Assembly (NCBI RefSeq): GCF_009712605.1
Contig: NZ_WASO01000014.1
Span: forward strand, 124,001 to 188,000
From: Paludibacter sp.
Lineage (GTDB): Bacteria > Bacteroidota > Bacteroidia > Bacteroidales > Paludibacteraceae
Reading direction: 5' to 3'
Length of the DNA: 64,000 bases
Notes under the pieces: generated by a model
Told to the model about the DNA's origin: nothing
Database searches by the model: none
Seen by the model: only the letters and a program-made list of their open reading frames with translations
Shown here: positions 17,614 through 24,904 of the stretch, one piece after another
How the letters are laid out: the number at the start of each line of letters is the position of its first letter
Numbering within the stretch: position 1 is the stretch's first letter
Made by a program: the position numbers and the translations under genes

Positions 17614-18911
17614 TATTCTGCAATACTTTCTATATTTCCATCCTTAAATGCTGTCGTGATGCGATCGCCGGATTGCACATTAGCAACGCTGGTTACCCGT
17701 TTCCCGTTGGCATAAGTCATGGTATACCCTTTTTCGAGGATGGTTAGTGGATTAATGTATTTCAATTGCAGCTCTTTTTGTTCGAGTCGGTGTTGTTGTT
17801 CCTTGATTATGCGGTTAGCCAGTCCGGAGAGAGGTTGACTGTAGCCGGATAATTTCTGATTTTGAGTGACGATAATTGCTTTCGAAGCCTGTTTTAGTTG
17901 TAGCTTGTAGCGTTCCAACAGCATTTTATGTTCAGTAGTTCTCCCGAGCAAAAGCTGTGGCAATTTGCGTGTGAGCTCTTTCAAACGATTGGAATGCTTT
18001 TCGCTGATCTCATTAACGAACTGAACCAGATTTTCTTGTTGTTCTTCCAGTAAACCGAAAGCTTCCTGCATTCGGTTAATCAGAAATTCAGCAACGGCTG
18101 TGGGCGTTTTCAAACAAGCATACGCTACCATATCGAGAATGGTATTGTCACGTTGATGCCCGATGCCGGTCAGAACAGGCAAAGGGAACTGCGCTGTGTG
18201 TGCTGCCAGCGAATAGCGGTCAAAACAGCTTAGATCAGCCGAGGCGCCACCTCCCCTGATAATCACCACCGCATCAAATTTATCGATGTGCTGATAGACG
18301 TTGTCCAACGCTTCTATTAACGATTGTTCGGAGCGATCTCCCTGCATGATGGCCGGAAAAAGGTGCGGATAAAACTGAAAACCAAAGCTATTGCCCTGCA
18401 ATTGGTCGAGAAAATCTCCATATCCGGCGGCGGTTGCCGAAGATATTACAGCAATGCGCTGGGGAGCAACAGCTAATTCCATCTCTTTATTCATATCGGC
18501 AATGCCTTCTTCCTGTAGCTGATTGATGATTTGTTGGCGTCGGAGAGCAACTTCACCAAGTGTATAGGTTGGATCAATGTCAGAGATGTTGAGACTTAAT
18601 CCGTAAAGTTCGTGGTATTCTACCGTGCAAGCAATCAGAATTTTTACGCCGGCGTGTAGCTGTTCTCCGGTGGCTGATTCAAAGTAGGGTTTCAGCATTC
18701 GGTAAGTAAACGACCAGATGGTAGCTTTATTTCGTACCGTAATACGGTCGCTTTTTGCGTCTTTCTCGATTAGTTCGAGGTAACAATGTCCGTTTGCATT
18801 TTCGCGTATCTCGCTGATCTCGGCTTTTACCCATAATGGCTGAGAAAATGAAACGGCAATCGCATCTTTGATCCGTTCATTCAGTTCATATAGCGTGCAG
18901 GCTTCGGGCAT
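17613..18911 (-). CDS. xseA: Exodeoxyribonuclease VII large subunit
   Basis: The 432-residue subunit has the N-terminal OB fold (about 1-105, VKAEISEIRENANGHCYLEL), the catalytic core (about 130-330, with AVISSATAAGYGDF, VVIIRGGGASADLSCFD and TGIGHQRDNTILD), a long helical segment and the C-terminal LEKGYTMTYANGKRVTS motif. With XseB it degrades single-stranded DNA to oligonucleotides. No xseB is adjacent: the downstream side is occupied by a terminator and a convergent gene. It lies 84 bases downstream of metF on the same strand, with a hairpin between. Confidence 0.92.
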   Translation of the reverse strand: MPEACTLYELNERIKDAIAVSFSQPLWVKAEISEIRENANGHCYLELIEKDAKSDRITVRNKATIWSFTYRMLKPYFESATGEQLHAGVKILIACTVEYHELYGLSLNISDIDPTYTLGEVALRRQQIINQLQEEGIADMNKEMELAVAPQRIAVISSATAAGYGDFLDQLQGNSFGFQFYPHLFPAIMQGDRSEQSLIEALDNVYQHIDKFDAVVIIRGGGASADLSCFDRYSLAAHTAQFPLPVLTGIGHQRDNTILDMVAYACLKTPTAVAEFLINRMQEAFGLLEEQQENLVQFVNEISEKHSNRLKELTRKLPQLLLGRTTEHKMLLERYKLQLKQASKAIIVTQNQKLSGYSQPLSGLANRIIKEQQHRLEQKELQLKYINPLTILEKGYTMTYANGKRVTSVANVQSGDRITTAFKDGNIESIAE

Positions 18912-18933
18912 TTTAGAATAAAGATAAAAGAAT

Positions 18934-18979
18934 AAAGAGTAAAGACTTCAGAGACGGCGGTCTTTGTTCTTTACTCTTT
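18934..18979. repeat. Hairpin AAAGAGTAAAG...CTTTACTCTTT between metF and xseA
   Basis: Perfect 11-bp arms (18934-18944 and 18969-18979) enclose 24 bases. A very similar hairpin with a different loop occurs at 21609-21636. It may be a terminator or processing site for metF. Confidence 0.6.
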
Positions 18980-18995
18980 GTCCTATGTTCTGGAT

Positions 18996-19949
18996 TTAAT
19001 ATACTTTCTCGGCTACGCGTTTAACGCTTTGTGTGGCCATCATTGTATAAAAGTGGATGCTGGGTACTCCGTGTAGTTTTAAGTCCTGAGCCTGCATTGT
19101 ACACCATTCTACGCCTGCTTCGAGCGCTTCGGCATCAGTTTTGCATTTGGCCAGTTCGGTGGCTAAAGGTTCAGGAATGTCCACGTGGAAAATTTTTGGC
19201 AAAACAGTCAACTGATTCATTAGAGTTATCGGTTTTAAGCCCGGAATGATAGGCACTGTGATTCCTTCTTTACGGCAACGTTCCACGAATGCATAATACT
19301 TTTCATTGTCGAAAAACATTTGGGTAACCACATATTCAGCTCCCAAACGCACCTTTTCTTTCAGCCAGTGGATGTCAGAGTCCAGGTTGGGTGCCTCGTC
19401 ATGCTTTTCAGGGTAACCTGCAACGCCGTATGAGAAGGTTGAAACCGGTTGTTTGATGATTGATCCGTCCATGAACTTTCCGCTGTTGAAATCGTTGATT
19501 TGCTGTTGCAGATCGATTGCATGGGCGTGTCCTTCTTCGCCCGGAATAAAAGCTTTGTCGTGTTTGGCTTTGTCGCCGCGCAGAACCAGTAGGTCAGTAA
19601 TCCCCAGAAATTGAAGGTCGATCAATGCATATTCGGTTTCGCTTTTTGAAAAACCGCTGCAAATAATGTGGGGGACAACATTGACTTTGTATTTGTTTTG
19701 AATAGCCGCTGCAATGGCTACTGTGCCGGGACGATGCCGTTCGGCAACACGCTGAAAAAGATTTGGACCGGTCTCTTTGTATACGATTTCGCTCCGGTGT
19801 GTGGTGATGTTTATATATTTTGGATCGAAAGGTCGCAGTAAATCAATGGTTTTGTAAACTAAATCGATACTATTTCCTTTGAGTGGTGGCAGGATTTCGA
19901 ACGAAAATGCAGTCGTTTTACTGTTGTTTATCAGGTCGATAACTCTCAT
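18996..19949 (-). CDS. metF: Methylenetetrahydrofolate reductase [NAD(P)H]
   Basis: The 317-residue flavoenzyme reduces 5,10-methylene-THF to 5-methyl-THF for methionine synthesis. The TIM barrel starts with FSFEILPPLKGNS (catalytic Glu near 19). Family segments include NITTHRSE, DLLVLRGDK, FSYGVAGYPEKH, EYVVTQMFFDN and VPIIPGLKPI. Length matches the single-domain bacterial form. No consensus -7 box is obvious. It is followed by a hairpin and xseA on the same strand. Confidence 0.93.
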   Translation of the reverse strand: MRVIDLINNSKTTAFSFEILPPLKGNSIDLVYKTIDLLRPFDPKYINITTHRSEIVYKETGPNLFQRVAERHRPGTVAIAAAIQNKYKVNVVPHIICSGFSKSETEYALIDLQFLGITDLLVLRGDKAKHDKAFIPGEEGHAHAIDLQQQINDFNSGKFMDGSIIKQPVSTFSYGVAGYPEKHDEAPNLDSDIHWLKEKVRLGAEYVVTQMFFDNEKYYAFVERCRKEGITVPIIPGLKPITLMNQLTVLPKIFHVDIPEPLATELAKCKTDAEALEAGVEWCTMQAQDLKLHGVPSIHFYTMMATQSVKRVAEKVY

Positions 19950-20038
19950 AGATAAAAAAATATGTAATGCAGTTATGTGTCAGACGAATAACACTGCAAG
20001 TTACACATTTTTCGACTATCAGTCAAATTCTGCGAGGC

Positions 20039-20833
20039 CTATTTTATGCCGGATGCACCAGTTAATTCAACGTTCACTTCGCCAATCTTGAGTTTTGAAG
20101 TGACTTTAACCGGTATTTTGGCAGAATCGAGGCTCATCCAAATCGAAATTTTCTCATTTCCTTTGAAAATGGTTCCGGGGACAGTGCTTGCTGCAAACTT
20201 TGCGCACATGTATGACTTGTTGTTGTTGTCTTTGCAGGTCTCGTTTCCTACATACTGAATTTCAATCGGATATATTTTTCCGTTTATGATGGTATTTACA
20301 CGGATTTTTTGATTGAGTTTTAGCTTGGAAAAATCATATTCGCGCATGTAGTAGGCGGCCGACAACATGTCGAAATATCCGTCAGCCTTTTCTATTTTAC
20401 CGGCATTTTTAGTTTTTCCTTCGTTTACAGAAATGTTATAATCGATGGTATTGGCCGAGTCGTTGAAACGATAGTGTTCCTGAGCAGAATAGGATCCTTC
20501 AACTGCATTGCGTCTCGCTTCAATTGGCAATAACGTATTTTTGAATATGGTTGATTCAAAATTTTCACGAACTTTAAAAAAGAGGTCGTACCGTTTGAAA
20601 CTTATTCCGTTTGCTTTGATGGTCAGAAAATTTGGATTTTCGTTTGGTAATACTTTGAGTGTAATGCTGGCTGCCGGTAGCCAGAGGACTCCCCAGTGGT
20701 AATAAGCCTTATACGTTAATACTTCTCCCGGTGCGAAAGATTTCTGGGAAAAGGCTGTGTTTGCAAATGTGATGAAAAAGCACAGAAGAATGAGTTTGCT
20801 GAAGAATGAATATCGTGGCATCGTGTGTGACAT
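20039..20833 (-). CDS. DUF3108 domain-containing exported protein
   Basis: The 264-residue protein has a signal peptide ending near AFSQ and then the DUF3108 fold: FAPGEVLTYKAYYHWGVLW at the start, the RRNAVEGSYSAQEHYRF strand in the middle, and ISIWMSLDSAKIPVKV toward the end. Function is unknown; DUF3108 proteins are periplasmic beta-rich proteins. The open frame goes up to 20854 through a TTG, but that TTG lies inside the -7 box at 20852-20859, so the ATG at 20833 is chosen. It is the protein gene just downstream, on the same strand, of the small-RNA array. Confidence 0.78.
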   Translation of the reverse strand: MSHTMPRYSFFSKLILLCFFITFANTAFSQKSFAPGEVLTYKAYYHWGVLWLPAASITLKVLPNENPNFLTIKANGISFKRYDLFFKVRENFESTIFKNTLLPIEARRNAVEGSYSAQEHYRFNDSANTIDYNISVNEGKTKNAGKIEKADGYFDMLSAAYYMREYDFSKLKLNQKIRVNTIINGKIYPIEIQYVGNETCKDNNNKSYMCAKFAASTVPGTIFKGNEKISIWMSLDSAKIPVKVTSKLKIGEVNVELTGASGIK

Positions 20834-20851
20834 AATACAATTAAATTGATG

Positions 20852-20859
20852 CAAAGATA
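20852..20859 (-). promoter_or_regulatory. -7 box (TATCTTTG) of the DUF3108 gene
   Basis: On the minus strand TATCTTTG lies 18 bases before the ATG at 20833 and overlaps the upstream TTG, which excludes the longer start. Confidence 0.6.
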
Positions 20860-20956
20860 ACGGAATAAACGTGCGAATGTTGCATTCGGGAGAGTTTCCT
20901 TTGTTTTGCCGTGAAGTTTTATATGAAGCGTCTAAGATGTGTTATAATACGGGTGT

Positions 20957-21031
20957 ATTTAAAAAAAGAAAGGGTTGTCTCCCGACAACCACAATCAATT
21001 ATTAACCTTAAATCTAATACCATGAAAAACA
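20957..21031 (-). ncRNA. Putative small RNA, array copy 1
   Basis: Read on the minus strand: -33 TTTG (21069-21066), a 21-bp spacer, -7 TATCTTTG (21044-21037), then about 75 transcribed bases ending in a perfect 7-bp hairpin (GGTTGTC with GACAACC, 20990-20973, loop GGGA) followed by CCTTTCTTTTTTT. Start is estimated at 6 bases after the -7 box. The first 42 or so bases match the other copies. No reading frame is kept between copies. The variable segment before the hairpin is the 15-base form, as in copy 2. Confidence 0.7.
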
Positions 21032-21202
21032 CAGTGCAAAGATAAGCGTAAAACGGTTGGTAAACCAAATTTTTTGCACTTTTTTTGTATTGATTAATAG
21101 ACTTTTAATGGAAGATGAATTGGTCGATTGTTTAAGTCGTTGATATGTAGTGTGTTTGGTGTTTTGGGGAAGGAGAGGGAGATTGTGCTTTTTAGTAAGT
21201 AT

Positions 21203-21275
21203 TTAAAAAAGAAAGGGTTGTCTCCCGACAACCACAATCAATTATTAACCTTAAAATCTAATACCATGAAAAACA
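21203..21275 (-). ncRNA. Putative small RNA, array copy 2
   Basis: Minus strand: -33 TTTG (21313-21310), 21-bp spacer, -7 TACCTTTG (21288-21281), about 73 bases, then the same 7-bp hairpin (21233-21216) and CCTTTCTTTTTT. The sequence upstream of the -7 box, TTTGGTTGACC, resembles that of copy 1 (TTTGGTTTACC), so promoters of these two are also related. It has one extra base in the constant region (AAAA instead of AAA at 21253-21256). Confidence 0.7.
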
Positions 21276-21446
21276 CAGTGCAAAGGTAATGGATTTTGAA
21301 CTGGTCAACCAAAATAATTTATATAAATTAATTGATTTTAATTTTCATTTATGTTTTGGATTTCTTGTATTTTGCGTAATGAGCAGATATTTAGTGGGAT
21401 ATTGTGTTTTGTGCTCGTGAGGTAGTGGTATACCAATTTGAGTTTG

Positions 21447-21519
21447 TTTAAAAAAGAAAAGGGTTGTCTCCCGACAACCACAATCCTCATTAACCTTAAA
21501 TCTAATACCATGAAAAACA
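21447..21519 (-). ncRNA. Putative small RNA, array copy 3
   Basis: Minus strand: -33 TTTG (21557-21554), 21-bp spacer, -7 TACCTTTG (21532-21525), about 73 bases, the 7-bp hairpin (21479-21462) and CCTTTTCTTTTTT. The variable segment is one base shorter than in copies 1 and 2, which shifts any reading frame. Overlapping frames at 21338-21556 and 21345-21527 are therefore not believed. Confidence 0.7.
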
Positions 21520-21608
21520 CAGTGCAAAGGTAAGGAGTGGAAAGCACTGTCTCCAAATAATTTGAGGTTTTTTCAAATTAATTTATGTATATTTATGCCA
21601 AATAAAAA

Positions 21609-21636
21609 AGAGTAAAGAATTTGATCTCTTTACTCT
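21609..21636. terminator. Extra hairpin between array copies 3 and 4
   Basis: AGAGTAAAGA (21609-21618) pairs with TCTTTACTCT (21627-21636); T-rich tracts flank it on both strands, so it can end transcripts in either direction. It resembles the hairpin at 18934-18979. Confidence 0.6.
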
Positions 21637-21685
21637 CTTGTTTTTTATTGGAAAGCCAATTTGGCTTGTGGAATAAAATCGAATT

Positions 21686-21755
21686 TAAAATAGAAAGGGT
21701 TGTCTCCCGACAACCACAATCCTTGTTAACCTTAAATCTAATACCATGAAAAACA
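21686..21755 (-). ncRNA. Putative small RNA, array copy 4
   Basis: Minus strand: a CTTG at 21792-21789, a 20-bp spacer, -7 TACCTTTG (21768-21761), about 70 bases, the 7-bp hairpin (21715-21698) and CCTTTCTATTTT. It has one base change in the otherwise constant 5' segment (at 21759 in the plus-strand ACAATG, ACAGTG elsewhere). The poorer -33 box and interrupted T tract make it the weakest copy. Confidence 0.62.
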
Positions 21756-21885
21756 CAATGCAAAGGTACAGTGTATTTTTACGTTTTCCAAGTGGTATGA
21801 ACAAGAACTGTTGGTTATTAACGTAATTTATAGTGAATAAATTTTCTTAACAGATTTATATCGTTGATAATCAGTGGTATTTTGG

Positions 21886-23067
21886 TTATTCAACATATAG
21901 AACAAGTCCCTTTAAATATTCACCTTCAGCATGATATATGTTGATAGGGTGATCCGCCGGCTGGGTTAACTGATGCAGAATTCTTACATTTCGGCCGGAT
22001 TGTGCAGCGGCTGAAAAGACGGCCAGCCTGAATTGTTCCTTTGAAACAACCTGTGAACAGGAGAATGTAAACAGAATTCCGTTAGGTTTGATCTGTTCAA
22101 ATGCTTTCGCATTTAGTTTTCTATAACCCTGTAATGCGTTGCTCAGAACATTCTTGTGTTTTGCGAAAGCCGGTGGATCTAATATGATGAGATCGTATTT
22201 GTCTTTTGCCTGTTCGAGAAACTTGAAAGCATCCTCGGCATAGGCTTCATGTCTTGTCTCGTCGGGGAAATTCAGTGCTACATTTTTGTTGGTGAGTTCT
22301 ATTGCTTTTGCAGAACTGTCAACCGAATGAACAAGCTGTGCTCCCCCTCTCAGAGCATAGAATGAAAAGCCGCCGGTGTAACAAAACATATTGAGAACAG
22401 AACGTCCTTTAGCATATTTTTCAAGTAAAAGACGGTTTTCGCGTTGATCCACGAAAAAACCTGTTTTTTGGCCGCGTAACCAGTCTGCATGAAACCGAAG
22501 TCCATGTTCCATAGCAATGCAATCGGTTTCCTGACCCACCAAATAGGTGTTTTCTGGAGTTACGTCTGCTTTGAATGGTAAAGTTCCTTCTGATTTGTAA
22601 TAAACATTTTCAAGGCCTTTTACGGTTTGCATTAATGCGGAAGCAATGGTGTGACGAACATTGTGTATCGCAACGGTATGCGCCTGTACAACAGCTGTCG
22701 TGTCGTATACATCGATCACAAGTCCCGGAAGATTATCCCCTTCGCCATGTACAAGCCGGTATGTCGTGTTTTGTGGGTTCTGAGCCAGTCCGAGCGTTAC
22801 TCTTATGTTGTAAGCGTTCTGAATTTTTGCCAGCCAGAACTGATCGTTAATTTCCAAGGGTTTGAAGGACAGAATACGAACAGAAATACTTCCGATTTGG
22901 TAGTAGCCTATTGCAATCCATTGTTGTTGTGCGGTGTAAATTTCTACAATGTCACCTTCCTGCGGATTTCCTTCTATGCGATGAATAGCTCCGGAAAAAA
23001 TCCAGGGGTGAAAACGTAAAAGAGCTTCTTCTTTTCCTCTTTTTAGCGTTATTTTCGGTAAAATCAT
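21886..23067 (-). CDS. rlmI: 23S rRNA (cytosine-C5) methyltransferase, RlmI type
   Basis: The 393-residue enzyme has an N-terminal PUA domain (KRGKEEALLRFHPWIFSGAI) and a Rossmann methyltransferase domain with VLNMFCYTGGFSFYAL (SAM binding, about 220), LIILDPPAFAKHK (about 297) and the catalytic Cys in FTFSCSQVV (about 338). Length and domain order match RlmI, which makes m5C1962 in 23S rRNA. Its start overlaps the end of the upstream exonuclease gene by four bases (minus strand), so the two are co-translated. Confidence 0.88.
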   Translation of the reverse strand: MILPKITLKRGKEEALLRFHPWIFSGAIHRIEGNPQEGDIVEIYTAQQQWIAIGYYQIGSISVRILSFKPLEINDQFWLAKIQNAYNIRVTLGLAQNPQNTTYRLVHGEGDNLPGLVIDVYDTTAVVQAHTVAIHNVRHTIASALMQTVKGLENVYYKSEGTLPFKADVTPENTYLVGQETDCIAMEHGLRFHADWLRGQKTGFFVDQRENRLLLEKYAKGRSVLNMFCYTGGFSFYALRGGAQLVHSVDSSAKAIELTNKNVALNFPDETRHEAYAEDAFKFLEQAKDKYDLIILDPPAFAKHKNVLSNALQGYRKLNAKAFEQIKPNGILFTFSCSQVVSKEQFRLAVFSAAAQSGRNVRILHQLTQPADHPINIYHAEGEYLKGLVLYVE

Positions 23068-23660
23068 ACGTCTTGTTTGAGTTTTTGGTAAATTTGGTGG
23101 CAGGCCCAGGCATCGGTAGCTGCGTATAGTTGTTGTGCCGGAGTTAATTCCGATGCCTCCCAGTTTGATAAGCGTTGGGATTTAGATATACGTTTGCCAA
23201 AAAGAATGGCGTAGATCTTTTGCAGGCTCTGATCTTTTATGCCATATTCATGCACAACATTCTGCAGATCGACAAAACTGTCTGGGTAAATATGTGCGCG
23301 TTTGCTTAATGCTTTGAAATCGTCACGAAGGGAAAGTCCGACCTTTTTTACATCAATGTTATTCAGAAGCTCCACTAAAACCTGCGGAAAACCAATTTCA
23401 TTCAGGCGGATCAAAAAGCAAATTTCATCGGTTGATAGCTGTAAGAGAGCGACCTTGTGGCTTTGTCCCCGTGAAAATGAAGGTTTGGTTTCTGTATCAA
23501 AGCCAATAAGTTTGTGTTCTGATAAGTACGCTATAGCATACTCCAGTTCTTCAACAGAATGCACTACAATTATTTTGCCATCAAAGGCGGCTGTAGGCAG
23601 TCCTGCTATAGATTCTTTGCTTATTGATGCTTGATAAGTCATTATTTGGTTTCTGTTCAA
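23064..23660 (-). CDS. 3'-5' exonuclease, RNase D/DEDD type
   Basis: The 198-residue protein is a lone DEDD exonuclease domain: Exo I in IGFDTETKPSF (Asp and Glu), Exo II around VGLSLRDDFKAL, and Exo III in YAATDAWACHQIYQKL (the DEDDy-type Tyr/Asp). It lacks the HRDC domains of RNase D, as in the short ribonuclease D-like proteins of Bacteroidota. It probably trims RNA or DNA 3' ends. It lies five bases downstream of the DUF5063 gene and overlaps rlmI, forming a three-gene minus-strand operon. Confidence 0.85.
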   Translation of the reverse strand: MNRNQIMTYQASISKESIAGLPTAAFDGKIIVVHSVEELEYAIAYLSEHKLIGFDTETKPSFSRGQSHKVALLQLSTDEICFLIRLNEIGFPQVLVELLNNIDVKKVGLSLRDDFKALSKRAHIYPDSFVDLQNVVHEYGIKDQSLQKIYAILFGKRISKSQRLSNWEASELTPAQQLYAATDAWACHQIYQKLKQDV

Positions 23661-23665
23661 AAAGG

Positions 23666-24256
23666 TTACTCTCTGCGTTGATATTTTAGAAATGGAATAT
23701 CACGCTCATCGTCCGCAGGAGTTGAGGTTGTGTCAATATCTTCTTCGTTATTGTCGTTGTAAAAAGCCTGGTGCAATGGACGCATGGCGTTTAACAGCTT
23801 GCGTCCCCAATGATCTTTGAATGCCGAAAGACAATATGTTAAGGCATCCTGCATGGCTTCGTCGCTCCCGATCTGACAATTATACAGAAAATCTTTGAGT
23901 TCCTGATAAATGTCAGCTAAATCTTCCGAAATTGTCGCCGCAATCGGTGTGTCGGAGTATTGCATGTCTGGGTGAAATACTTCCAGATAGTTATCATCCA
24001 TTCCCATCAGTGATGCAATATTCCCCCTTACAAGTTCATAGTCTGTTTCTGTCACGATGCGTTCGGGTTCTGCTTCGTAATTATCGCTATTGAAGGGCAA
24101 TAGGGATGTTTTCAGATAGACAAGCGGCAGGTATTTTATAGCGCGGTTTAGAAATTGTTTCTTGTCGATTTCAGGAAGTTGTTCTAAAAACAGACAAAAT
24201 TCAGCAGCTACAGTTATAAATTCCAGGTTTTCTTTTGAATGTAAGGATGATGACAT
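23666..24256 (-). CDS. DUF5063 domain-containing protein
   Basis: The 196-residue protein is acidic and mostly helical, without signal or membrane segment. FCLFLEQLPEIDKKQFL near the start, LVYLKTSLLP and the C-terminal LSAFKDHWGRKLLNAMRPLHQAF are typical of DUF5063, a family of unknown function. The frame opens at a TTG at 24271, but the ATG at 24256 is preferred because a -7 box (TAATTTTG, minus strand, 24289-24282) lies just upstream. It heads an operon with the exonuclease and rlmI. Confidence 0.78.
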   Translation of the reverse strand: MSSSLHSKENLEFITVAAEFCLFLEQLPEIDKKQFLNRAIKYLPLVYLKTSLLPFNSDNYEAEPERIVTETDYELVRGNIASLMGMDDNYLEVFHPDMQYSDTPIAATISEDLADIYQELKDFLYNCQIGSDEAMQDALTYCLSAFKDHWGRKLLNAMRPLHQAFYNDNNEEDIDTTSTPADDERDIPFLKYQRRE

Positions 24257-24281
24257 ACAACGCAGTAACAAAATTTGTTTG

Positions 24282-24352
24282 CAAAATTACAAAAATTGTT
24301 GCTATCAAGCGCATGTTTCTTTTCAAATTTACAAATGAAGGTGGTAACTTTG
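24282..24352. promoter_or_regulatory. Divergent promoters for DUF5063 and HsdR_N genes
   Basis: A minus-strand TAATTTTG (24289-24282) and a plus-strand TAACTTTG (24345-24352) lie about 55 bases apart in the divergent intergenic region. Confidence 0.5.
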
Positions 24353-24430
24353 TCATTTTGAAACACAGGGAGGCTTTAATCTCAATGTTTGGGGAGTATC
24401 TGTGTGTTAAGTATGTTTTATTTTGAAGCA

Positions 24431-24892
24431 ATGTTACCACTGAATTTACCGTTATATTCGTTTCGTTTTAAGGAAAAAGATGGCAAACGTCTTGTTTTTG
24501 ATCGTTTACGCAAGAAATATGTGATGCTAACTCCGGAGGAATGGGTTCGTCAGAACGTTATCGAATTTTTGGTAAACGAAAAAGGTTTTCCTGCTGCAAG
24601 GATTGGAAATGAAATTTCGTTGCGCCAAAACGGTTTGATCAGAAGGTGTGATTCGGTGGTGTATGACACTTTTGGAATGCCTTTGCTTATTGCAGAATAC
24701 AAAGCGCCTGCAGTTGAAATAACGCAGAGTGTATTTGATCAGATAGCGCGTTACGTTTGGGAACTGAAGGTCGAATATCTGTTGGTGAGTAACGGGATGA
24801 AGCATTTTTGTTGTCATTTGGACTACGAATCGATGCAAATGAGTTATTTGAGAGAAATCCCTGTTTATAAGGATATTTGTTGTATTGACTAA
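24431..24892 (+). CDS. HsdR_N-type PD-(D/E)XK domain protein, stand-alone
   Basis: The 153-residue protein is a single type I restriction enzyme R-protein N-terminal domain. The catalytic core is visible as RRCDSVVYD (Asp) followed by LLIAEYKAP (E-x-K), and Gln in VFDQIARYVW completes the pattern. No HsdR helicase, HsdM or HsdS gene is nearby, so it is not part of a restriction system here. This small form is common in Bacteroidota and its role is unknown; nuclease activity is inferred from the intact motif. Start chosen at the ATG 24431 after the -7 box at 24345. cinA follows 12 bases later. Confidence 0.8.
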   Translation: MLPLNLPLYSFRFKEKDGKRLVFDRLRKKYVMLTPEEWVRQNVIEFLVNEKGFPAARIGNEISLRQNGLIRRCDSVVYDTFGMPLLIAEYKAPAVEITQSVFDQIARYVWELKVEYLLVSNGMKHFCCHLDYESMQMSYLREIPVYKDICCID

Positions 24893-24904
24893 AACTGCGA
24901 AATT

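Larger units (their letters stand above)
20957..21768 (-). repeat. Tandem array of four small-RNA units, period about 240 bp
   Basis: Four direct copies of an 85-90-base block (about 20957-21044, 21203-21288, 21447-21532, 21686-21768) are separated by about 150 bases of unlike sequence. The spacing of units is 240-248 bases. On the minus strand every block carries a -7 box, a constant 5' segment of about 42 bases, a short variable segment and a terminator hairpin. The gap 20834-21885 contains no supported protein gene. Confidence 0.85.

Noticed and set aside
21019-21288. Plus-strand mini-ORF ATG AAA AAC ACA GTG CAA AGG TAA (MKNTVQR) repeated in the array
   Set aside because: It coincides with the reverse complement of the conserved -7 box and 5' segment, no plus-strand promoter serves it, and copy 4 reads through the stop.
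21338-21556. Minus-strand ORF of 72 codons across array copy 3
   Set aside because: The one-base length change between copies alters the frame after MVLDLRL, so no protein is conserved.
20957-21768. CRISPR array
   Set aside because: Repeats are 85-90 bases and the spacers about 150 bases, far outside CRISPR dimensions, there are no cas genes, and each repeat contains a promoter and terminator.
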